A stretch of DNA of 64,000 bases, from contig NC_054534.1 in assembly GCF_017654505.1 (NCBI RefSeq), positions 22,239,252-22,303,251 on the forward strand. The letters are read 5' to 3'. Position 1 is the stretch's first letter; each line of letters begins with the position of its first letter. A program made the translations under genes and the position numbers. Positions 41,845 to 53,602 of this stretch are shown here, in pieces. The notes under the pieces were generated by a model. The model searched no databases, was not told the DNA's origin, and worked only from the letters and a program-made list of their open reading frames with translations. Origin of the DNA: Polyodon spathula. Lineage: Eukaryota; Chordata; Actinopteri; Acipenseriformes; Polyodontidae.

Positions 41845-44800
41845 TGTGTGTATTTTGTAGGAGGGGACGGGGGACGGGGGACGGGGGACGGGGGGTACTT
41901 TTTGCATAGTTCCCACATTTCTGGTAGCCTGTTACTTCGGCACGTTCGCACATACACTTTACTGCCAGGACACAGTCAAGATCATTTTTATGGCTGAAGG
42001 ATCATAGTTGGAGTTAAGACTATTCTATAAACGCACTAAATAGGCCAGGCAATTCAAAATACTTTTTTTAAATTATTTTTTTTATGTGTGAGCCAATGGG
42101 CTACATGTCTGCAATGAATTACTGTATTGATCTTAGTTATTATAAGAAAGGTTAAACATTGAATAACTACAAATATTTTAAAAAGAAAATAATAAAGTCA
42201 AGGAACGTTTAGAAAGCAGTATGTCGTCAAAATGTTGTACCTGTACCAAAACTTGACCCGTGTGATGTCAGGAAGTGGTACTTTGCCAGACTGAAAGTGG
42301 TAGAGTGTTGTAGTTTGGTACAGGTGGAATCAACTGCGATCTGATGGGGTTTTACTATTGTCAAAAAGAGATACATTTACCTTTAATTGTACATTATTTT
42401 TTACAAACTCAAACTCAAAAGCAATAATAAAAAAGCCGCCCCACATTATCGTTAAGATGAACTACGCCACTGCTAACCATAAAATCGCCCATCAGCCACT
42501 ACTTTCTGCCATTTTGGAATCCACAGTAACAACTGACCTGCTCCCTTGCAGTATTTATAGTTAAGGATAAACACTCTCATTAATATTTAATTTAATTTTC
42601 AATTACATGAGTAAATGAGATTTAACCTATACCTAACTTTGGCCGTTTTTTTCGGCCACAAAGTTGGTTTACCCAAGCAATTCTTCAAACGTGCATGCAC
42701 ATCGCCATTTCACTTGTAAATTGACCCACATGGAAACCCCATGAATATAGACTATTTAGCTTCCTCGCTGTACTTTCTATCTATGTAAATTTAGTATAAC
42801 AAATAAAGTTAAATAAATAAATAATTGTTTATAATTAATTGATTATAAGGTTTGCTGTCAGCAACCACAATAGCAACTAGTCTTGTTTGAATGACGAGTT
42901 GAAATCAAGCAACTGGTGGCATTCTTATTAGTTTCAGCAACTTTATTTAACATTTCAACATTTAAATTCAACATGACAATTAAATCTGGATACAAAGCTT
43001 CAGCCCTCTTCTTGGGGTTCCATTGCTTCATTTAATTAAAATGAGTTTCCTTGAAGGGACTGGTGATTAAACTTGTTAGCTTGTGATTAAACATAGTGTA
43101 GTGTTGAGTGTAAAGATGCACGCACAATGCAGTAGATGTAGGTGATACAACCCTTTCTTATTACACGTAGTCCTATACTGTCCTGTATGCTAACATTCTG
43201 AGAATTAAATATTGTTAAATATTGAACACTTTACTTGGCATGTTGTTTTATACACAAGTGTTACATTCAAGTTTGGGAGGGCCCACAATAAGGTCCTGCA
43301 CCAGGGGCTGTCTTTCTCTTCCTCCACCACTATCTGGGGCTGCTACATTTTTTCCACTGCAGCTTCTGAATATTTTTGTAAGGTAACACACTACTAATTA
43401 ACTGGGGGTATGTTCTTTTCACATCAGTGGTAATTGGTATACATGAGAATGTTGAGGCAGGTCTCTACAGGACTTCAAGAGAAAGTGGTATCCCAAATAG
43501 GTGGTTTTCTTCTGTTGAGCCAGCCTTGTTTTTGTAAAGGCAGGCTGGGTTTGAAATACTGTGCAATGGGATAGCCACTGCTGTTACAGCACTTACCTCT
43601 CTGTAATGGCTTGGCTTTGGAAATTGTATTTCTGTATTTAGCATCTTACTGTTGATGCAAAATATACTTATTGCTTCATATTTCTCTTGGTCTTTGATAT
43701 ATGCTGTGAAAATGCAATATCATTCACCACGCACCTGCAATAACAGTAGCTTAAGCTCTAACCTGCTGTAATACCTGTTCCAAAAACCTGGTGTGCAGCT
43801 GCTTACCAAGGTTCTAAGTCTGTGTACTAATCAGCCAGTTAGGCAGCAATTTCTAATATTTTTCAGACCTCACAAAGCCTTGCCCAGTTTCTACCTAGGG
43901 GTCTTGGAATTTACATAATTTAGTTAATTCTGAAAAGCTCACTCTTTCAACTCAAAGCTGCAGGGGACTTGGATCGCTTCAAATGATTGCTTAAGTTTAG
44001 CTAATGAGAGGATCTATGTTATAGTTAGAGCATGTTTTTATTTGGGTACAAATTGCAATGGTAATAAATTGCTGCTTCAGGGGCATTCAACTTTTTTTTG
44101 GATCACATGCCCAAACACAATATAAATTGTATAAAAGCCACAATGTTCAATTATCTCCCGAGGTTACAGGGACCTCCTATGGCTGCCAGTGTTTGGACAT
44201 CTTCCGAAGTCTTGGCTTGGAGTACTGGATTATGTTCAATGAAAGCAGCACCCCTCAGTACTAAGTAACTCACAGCATGCAGCACAACTTATGTGTGCAA
44301 GGCGCTTTTTTTTTTTGCTTCCTTATTAAGATAACCACACAGCAGTAAAATGCATAATGGAGCATAATTGAATGGCAATTTGTTTGAAATGCAAATGGTT
44401 CCAGAGAATATGATGATAAATGAGTACATAGTGTGTGATGTGCTCATAATTCATTATTTTGTTCATAGTTCATAATTTTTGCAGGAAGATGGAGCTGAAT
44501 GAACAATTACCCATTGATAATATGTTGACTGGCCAAAAAAAAATGAGAAGCTCCCGGCTCACTGTTGGAGTGGAAGCTGGTGTATCTTGTCCCATGTTCA
44601 AGGTTTCTGTCATCTGGGTCTGTGTAGGATGTCTGTTGCTTGTCACAAACATTGCACTCTTACAATAGTTATTACTTTGTTAGTGTAAAACATGTCAATG
44701 GCATTTTGTCAAGCAGGCACTGATTGGTTACAAGAATGTAATACTTATAAGCAACTACTTAAAGGTGTTTACATAATCAAAATGCAAGCAATTAAACATT

Positions 44801-46331
44801 TAAAAGGCGTTAGCTGTTTTCTGGCTGCAGATGGTCTGTGGACCACACAGCCTCCTGATTTGTCATTTGCCTGAAGATCTGCAGTCTGTTGACAGCTTTA
44901 CAACAGCTTGAGTTAACCCTGTTTAATAAGAAATTATTAAATTCAAATTTAGGTTTAGGCTGCATGAAAGCAATATTGTATATTGACTTGTCATGTCCAT
45001 CACAGTCTAAATTAATCAACTGTAAGCCAACTGTATGCCATACAAGGGACTCCCTGACTGTTATGTCAACCCACGTGTGATGAGTCAAAGGGGTTTCGGT
45101 CTGTGATTCAGCCTCCCGACAGTAGATGGCATCAAACCAACTCGGGACTTCCCTTACCAAGATCTCGTGACCATGGCAAAAGTCATCTTTTGAGGGGCGG
45201 CACCTTGGTGAGGGGCGGAAGTACGAGTATGTAACTTCCAGCCACTGGAGTCAAGTGAAGGAGAAGGACACGTGTCGGTTGGGGATTGGTGTTCCACTGA
45301 CTACAGAGGCGGGACATTACATACTAAAGGGAACGTACTACTGTGTTCGGGGTTGGTCCGAAAGTAAAGTAGGAGGAGTAACGGGTGGAGGGAGAGTCTG
45401 GTTTTGTGCAGCGGGATTTTTGAAACACTAACATTTCTTTTGTCTTTTTTTTTGTTTATGTATGGTCACCACGAAGACAAATTAAAGACGAGTCATCACA
45501 GTTTGTTTTGGATTTCACCCCTGCACTCCTTCCCTCACACCATTTTGTTTTTCGTTTGTTATTTAATCCTTTTGTTGTGTATAGAAAATAAAAATAAATT
45601 ATTTTATTTCTGTACACATAAATTACTGTCTGGACATTCCATTTAATACACTCTCGCTTGATAGATTGATGAATTCTGACTCACGATCTTACATTGTAAT
45701 TGTAAATATTGTCACAACATAGTTGTGTCACATTGATGTGACTTGTTTTCTTCCAGTTTGTAATGTACGCACATTTTTCATAATGCCAAACTAGAACACA
45801 AACATCACACACAGGTTTTTTAATTTTGTATGTTGTATGCACTAACATGCCAACTTCACAACACGTTAGAATTAATTTATTTTGGAGTTTTGACTGATAA
45901 GGACTGTCCAGTTAAAATTCAAGTCACACACCCTTGTGTGTGTGTGTATAATTTACTACTAGCATTATTAGATTTAAAATAATTTTACACGCATTTGCCC
46001 CAGCTCTTATCCACTTATAAATAAAATGGACAATAAATGAGCTATATTTCAAAATATATTATTTTATGTAGTTATGTCCCTATTCCCCTTGATGTAAATA
46101 TTTAAAGGTTTCCCTGTAGCCTTTGCACACAGGGTGCTCCTGGGAAACCCTGGCATACTCAGTCATATCAGGATGCCTGGGTTTGTAGTCAGATACTATC
46201 ATGAGCCCAAGCCCAAGACCAAAGACACCTCTTGACCGTGTGGATATGCTTATTTTGTTTCACTGAAACCATATCTTTGGATAGATTTAAATCTACTGGG
46301 TGTCCCATAAGTCAGCTATCAAAAGCAATAT

Positions 46332-46397
<66 letters not shown>

Positions 46398-49300
46398 TTA
46401 GGACGTTCTCTGTTAAATTGGGCACCCAAACCTCTACTACATCACGCACCAAAATGATTTCAATATGTTCTTCTTTGCTTAAAAAACTGTCACACCTGAA
46501 AGAACTACAGAGACTAACAATATTGCCTATGATGCCTGACTTTTGGTACAACCTGTATACTGTAGATGGGATGGGAAAAAGTTGTGCTTAATGTATTGAT
46601 ACAGACCATTCTTTTAACAGTTAAAGTCTGACTGAATTTTATGAAGACTTGGACTTGGAATGTTAGGACAGAGAACTTAGATGAAAAACAGATTTTGACA
46701 AAATGTAGCCTTTATTTAATGTAGGAGCTAATCCTATTTTTATGTAAACTGTAGGTGCTCAATGACAGGTAACGCTGGGCAGTGATTTTGTTATGAAGGT
46801 GGTGATGTGGTCACAGGGCTACGTGTGAATGGAAGTGATATCAATGATTCCAGATCAATATAAGCATGTTTTAAGAACTAAACTGGCATAATTATAGTAT
46901 CTTGTGAGGTTTATCTTTGATGGCATGTTAAGACTTAAAGGAATAAAAAAATAGACCCTCAAGGATTTGACATTTACAGGCTTCCCAGTAACAATGCTTT
47001 GTTATAAAATCATTATTATTTTTTTTTTTTTTTTGCATAACCTGGAGACAATTTTAGCAACAAATAAACAAAACCAGCCTAAAGACATAATGACTGACAC
47101 ATTGTTTTCCAGGAACATATGTTTGACATTAATTTAAACACTGGATGTACAGTATCTACCTGAAGGTTAATTATAGTCAGACATAAAATAGCTTGTTTAT
47201 AGAAACAGCTACATGTTGTGCTCATCATTTGAGAACATATTAACAATTAATGTGAACCAGTGTGCTTCCTGTGTTTCAATATGAGACTGTGTTTTATTAA
47301 CTGGTCTTTGAGGTAATTATTGAGGGATAATAAGGGATTAGAATTCACTGACGTAATGGTTGTGGTCTCAAAGTTATAGTTTCAGAATTGGCTTCTGGAG
47401 TTATGCAGAGTCCCAACGTGGTTGTTTACACATACTGTAGTAATTTCATTTTTTTTCATTAGAAGATCCTGTGATTATGGTTTTAACCCTGTTGCTTATG
47501 TTCAAAAGTCAGGTACGAACTGAACTGCTCAACAGTTCTATTTGAAGGTATTTTGTGTAATAGAGCCATTTCATTATGGAAGGGCTTTTCCAAAGAGGTC
47601 CTGTGTCTATTACAGAGGTAGGGGAGTGACCTCTTTTTGGGTTCAACACATTTTAATAATGTAGGACCTCTCTTAGGATAGCAGCATCCTCAAAGTAAAC
47701 AGGTTCTTGGTTTTACATCTCATGAAGGACAGCACTTAGCCTATGACACTGTCATGTGTTATTATCTACTGCAGATATCATCACCACACAGGGTTTGAAT
47801 ATGTTAATCAAACCTACTATACATGTAAGAAAGTATAAGTGGTATTTTATTGACTGCAGTGTTAACATTTCAGCATATTTGGTCTGATGAGATTTAGGAA
47901 GAATTACATAAGAAAAAAAAAACATGTAATTACTGTATTTATGATTGAACCTACATGTATCTGACCATTTATAAAGTCTGACATATATGTTAGATATACA
48001 GTACAATTAAATTACCTTGAAGGTATAGATAGTGATATAGTTTCAGTATACATTGAGTATAATATGAAAGCAAAGTAAATAAACAACACAACACTACCCT
48101 TATAATTTTGCAGTTAACTGTGCTTTCCCATGCTTATACTATGTACAATTGTTCATACTGCACTGTACTAATCTACATTAGCATGATTTCACTAGGCATT
48201 TCTTACACATTGTTTTTGTTTTGCCATCGCACGGTGCAGTAAACCTTAGCTAAATAATTTAAATAAATCACAATGGGCAACATTTTCTTTCCAATTTGGG
48301 ATTAGCCTGCTTTCAACTCTGGAAGTAGTAATAAACAACTTAAAAACTACTTAAATTGCCATCAGTTAAATGTTGAGTTCTTTATTTCTGGTTTGGGAAC
48401 ATTTGAAGTGACATTGACTATTTTACATTAAGATATACAATGGAAAATTACTTGGTTAAAAACCCTTTGTTGTTAATCATTCTGTGATGATTTTTTAAAA
48501 ATATGTTTTCAGATTTAAATCATGTTCTCTTTCTTCCTTTCAGATGGGATTTATTCAGCTCAATGAGGACTTTCTATTTATTGAACCTCTAAACCGCACA
48601 CTGGCAGTGACAGGGCACGCACACCGCGTTTACAGACGGAAACGATCAATGGAGGAGAAAGTCTCAGAGAAGCATTCTTCACATAAATACTGTGGGGTTC
48701 TTCCTGGTAGGTCTTTACCTTACTTTACACTTGTATTTCTAGGTCAAATTTCAAATAATGAATAGAAGATCAGTGTAAGCAGACTCGTTTTCTAAAGGCT
48801 CCATGTTTATTATTATTCAGTATTGCGTATTGAACTCTATTTGGGTCTATTCCAGTCTTTAATTAACTCTAGTTTTTTTTTTTTTTTTCCAGAGTACAAT
48901 TTCCCATGAATGTTACAAAACTGAGAAATAAATATCTCGCTAGTGCTTAAGTTACTTTAGTTACATTACTTAGATGTTCCAGTGTTCTATTTTTTTTTGT
49001 CTAATAATAAAATAGGAGTCAATCAAAGACTGTAGTAAACTCTTTGAAGCCTTATTATTTAGGCATACTGTATAAATTGAGTCTTCACTGTTTTGACAAT
49101 TATGTTTCTTCGTGCTAATAAACAAAACCTACGTGTTTGAAGCAAAACAACTAATTAATGGTAATGAATGGCTATGAGGTGTTTAAATGGTTATTTTTTA
49201 CCAAACTGTACTGTAAATAAAACCCTGCTTTGAACCCTGCATTGTTAAAGGGGTCTATTAAAAGGAATTGTCCTAGCAGAGAAGAATTGTTTTAATGTGT

Positions 49301-50993
49301 TAGCTATCATCATCATTAATTTCCTATATATTGTACTTTAGATATCTCACATATAGATATCTTCCATATATATGCACACACAGTGCCTATAGTAAATATT
49401 CACCCCACCTTGGACGTTTTCAGCTTGTTGTGTTACAACCTGAAATCTTGATGCATTTAAATGGGATTTTTTTTTCTTTGATTTACACAACCTACTCAAC
49501 ACTTTGAAGAGGCAAGATAATTTTTATTGTGAAACAACAGTTAATGAAAAAAAAAAAAAAAAAAAAAAAAACTGAAATGTCTTGGTTAGATAAGCATTCA
49601 CCCCCCTGAGTCAATACTTGGTAAAACCACCTTTGGCAGCAATTACAGCTGTGAGTCTTTTGGGGTAAGTCTCTACCAGGTTTGTGCATCTGGATTGTGC
49701 AATATTCGCCCATTCTTCTTGGCAAAATTGTTCAAGCTCTGTCAAGTTGGATGGGAATCATTGGTGGAAGTAAATTTGCAAGTCTTACCACAGATTCTCA
49801 ATCAGATTCAAGTCTGGGCTTTGACTGGGCCACCATAGGACATTCACGTTCTTGTTTTTAAGCCACTCCAGTGTCGCTTTGTGCTTGGGGTCATTGTCCT
49901 GCTGAAAGGTGAATCTCCGTCCCAATCTTAGGTCTTTTGCAGACTGAAGTAGGTTTTCTTCAAGGATTTACCTGTATTTAGCTCCATCCGTTTTGCCCTC
50001 TGCCCTGACAAGCTTCCCAGACCCTACCAATGAAAAGCATCCCCATAGCATGATGCTGCCACCACCATGCTTCACAATAGGGATGGTGTTACCTGAGTGA
50101 TGTGCTGTGTTGGGTTTGCGCCAGACATAACGCTTTGCATTTAGGCCAAATGTTTCCATTTTTGTTTTATCGGACCACAGAATCTTTTGCCACATCTTTT
50201 CAGAGTCTTCCACCTGCCTTTTTGTAAATTCCAAGCAGGATTTTATATGGGATTTATTCAGAAATGGCTTCCTTCTTGCCACTCTTCCATACAGGCCATA
50301 TTTGTGGAGTACCTCAGCTATTGTTGACACATGGACAGTTTCTCCCATCTCAGCCATGGAACGCTGTAGGTCTTTCAGAGTTGTTATTGACCTCTTAGTG
50401 ACTTCTCTGACCATTGCCCTTCTTACCCGGCTGCTCAGTTTGATTGGACGGCCTGCTGTAAGCAGATTCTGGGAGGTACCGTATACCTTCCACTTAATGA
50501 TCGACTTAGCTGTGCTCCAAGGGATATTTAATGTCTTTGAAATCTTTTTATACCCCTCCCCTGATCTATGCCTTGCCATAACTTTATCCCAGAGTTTTGA
50601 AAGCTCCTTGGTCTTCATGGTAGTATCTTTGCTTTGAATGCAATACCCAACTGTGAGGCCTTACAGAGACATTTATATTTAATCTGAACTCATGTGAACC
50701 ACTTTTATTGCACACAGATGGACTCCATTTAACTCATTGTGTGAATTCTGAAGGCAATTGGTTGCACCTGAGCTTATTTAGGAGTGTCATAGCAAAGGGG
50801 GTGAATACTTATCTAATGAAGATTTTTCAGGTTTTTATTTTTAATTGATTTGGTTTTTCACCCCCACATTGAAAGTGTTGAGTAGGTTGTGTAAATCAAA
50901 GAGAAAAAAAATCCCATTTAAATGCATCAAGATTTCAGGTTGTAACACAATAAACTGAAAACGTCCAAGGGGGGTGAATACTTACTATAGGGA

Positions 50994-51079
<86 letters not shown>

Positions 51080-53557
51080 GCTTTTAGAGAGATCTTTAAA
51101 AAATGTTACTCCTCCCCAGGCTATTACAGTAATAAGCATTTTTATTAAGGCAGCGTTAGCTACAGTATATAGACCTTTTGTAAACTTGTGAAACATGATT
51201 TTATCCTTCCCAAGTGCGCAGGCTAGCAAACATCCATTGGTACACCCCACATCGCACCTGTGACTCTGCCTACAATTACAATTTTACCAAAGTGAAACTT
51301 ATTACAAAATGGCTTCTTGTATGCAACCGTGCAGCTGCTATTTCTAATGAGAGCTTTTGCTGTGGCAGCAGTTTTAAGGGGCAAAGGATTATAACAATTC
51401 AGTTTTCACCAAGGAAGGGTTTGATATACTGACACAGGCCCTGATTCACAGCTGGAAGCTGTCAAACAATGGAAAACAATAAAACTACTCCCATTATAAA
51501 AAGAGACCATTGAGATATTACACATGACTAAGAGAAGTGGGAGCACTTAAACCCCAGTGAAAGCCGTGCATGACTGTCAGCATCAGCAATAGCTGAACGT
51601 GCCTGCTGCCAGAATGACACTTAATGACATGACAGTTTGTGCAGGAAATATATTCACTACTGTATAATTGCAGTACAACATCAATTTCAATGAGGATTGG
51701 AGCTGTTTTTTTCTCATTAATGTAAATTACAGACCTATAGGACAATTCTAGATCAGGGCTCTTCAGCTAGTTTTTTAAGCGGGACAGATTGGAAGTAAGT
51801 TAGGAGTAGGCAGGCCAGAAGTATTTTACTCTGCATTTTAAGCAATATAATAAATATTATGTCATGCAAAGTCAGTATATTGAACTATACTATAATATAC
51901 AATCTGAGAGCAGGGACTGTGGGACAATGTGGTTGTAAATAAGGTAATAATGTGACTGAAAAAAGAGTAAAAATAAACACAAAACACTTTCATCACACAA
52001 TATGTGAGTGTGCCACTTACAACAAATAAACTTCTGTCTGTTTCTATTCCATCTCTGACACAAAAATGAAAACTTGAATAAGTTAAAAATAAACTTGATT
52101 AGTCCCAAGGAAAGAGATAACAGTAGCACGTGGGAAATACATATAATCATGTTTTTACATTTTGGGTAATTTCCCAACTCGTGACATTTGATGTTTCTGA
52201 TCAAACAGTTAATCTCCTTTGTATGGTATACTTTTTAATAAATGTCAAAAAAAAAAACTCTACATTAATGAAAGATAAAAAGAAAGATTATTGTGCAGTG
52301 TGTTTAGGTAAAGAATGCAGAATAAAGCATATAGGACAGAGCACACATACAGTTTTTTTCAAAATAAAATTACTGTATATTTTAGTACCGTTAAGTGCTT
52401 GTCGTGTTGGTCGTGTAAGATTTTGCAGTCAATATTTTTTAAATGAATGTATAATGAAAAAATAAAAGCACAACATAAAAAACTAAATATACAATATACA
52501 ATACGAAAAACGACGAGTTTTTCATAGTCAAAGCAAATGAACGAAGTAGAGTACTGTATAAATAACAAAAGAAAATACAAGCTTCCTGTTCATCATACAC
52601 TCACAGCTGTTGAGTCATGACTGTCTCTGCTATCCAAACCGAGGTTCACTCAGCAACAGCTCCCTTGCTTGTGTCTGACATTAGTAGTATAACTGTTATA
52701 CTATAACAGTTAATAGTGAGTTTCAATGCGAACAATTGCACTTCTTTCCTTGAGCCACCTTAATGAAATTAGGCTCATAAGACGTCAGAGCGATTCGGAG
52801 GCAGTGCTGCAGCCTTTCATCACTCAGTGAACTGTGTGCTCTTTATCACGTTCATGTGAGAAAAGCTGGACTCACAGGTATAAGCAGAGCCAAACATAGT
52901 GAGCTAATTTCAGCTAATTTCCTAACATATGGAAACTGATCCTGTCGAATGTGTTCAGTCCAAAACTTGGCAGCACCAGCATTTTGTAAATCCTGTTTCC
53001 AACTGCGCGGACTTTCTTCAACTGAAGAGAGTAACTGCTTTGTGTTTGATGCAAAATCACTTTCCGGTGAAGTGGTGAATAGATCCTGAGCAAACATCAT
53101 ACCTTCTTTAGTCAGATGAAAATCTTGAAATCTATTAGCAAATTATTTTCAGCTTGATCAAAAAGACTGTCATCATATTGGTGACTTTGGCTGATGATGA
53201 GGTGATAAAATCATGCAGCTTTGGGAAGTGGAGAAATTTTGGCAAATTTACATCAGATGAAAAGAGAGACAACTTACTTTGGCTGGGTTTACATTCACGT
53301 GAAAATCGACTCATCATCAGCCAAAGTCATGACTGTCTGACGTTGTCACGCAAATACATTGTGAAACAGCAAAGGGGCGTCCTTTTGGCAGCGCGACTTT
53401 AAGGGTAGGGTCAATCGCTTTCTCACAAAAAAAAAAAAAGCCAGAAAAACCCACGTAAACCTGAGCAGGAATTGTTCTTGTGGCTCATGAGATTTCAGCA
53501 GTCAAGATCCAGTTCTTCTGACTTAATCTCACGTAATCTCCAGCAGAAAGGCCATAC

Positions 53558-53602
<45 letters not shown>

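Noticed and set aside
41773..41997. Continuation of the exon 2 frame past the donor
   Set aside because: It translates the TG repeat and the G-rich minisatellite; the GTAAAT donor in phase 0 joins cleanly to exon 3 and matches the family.
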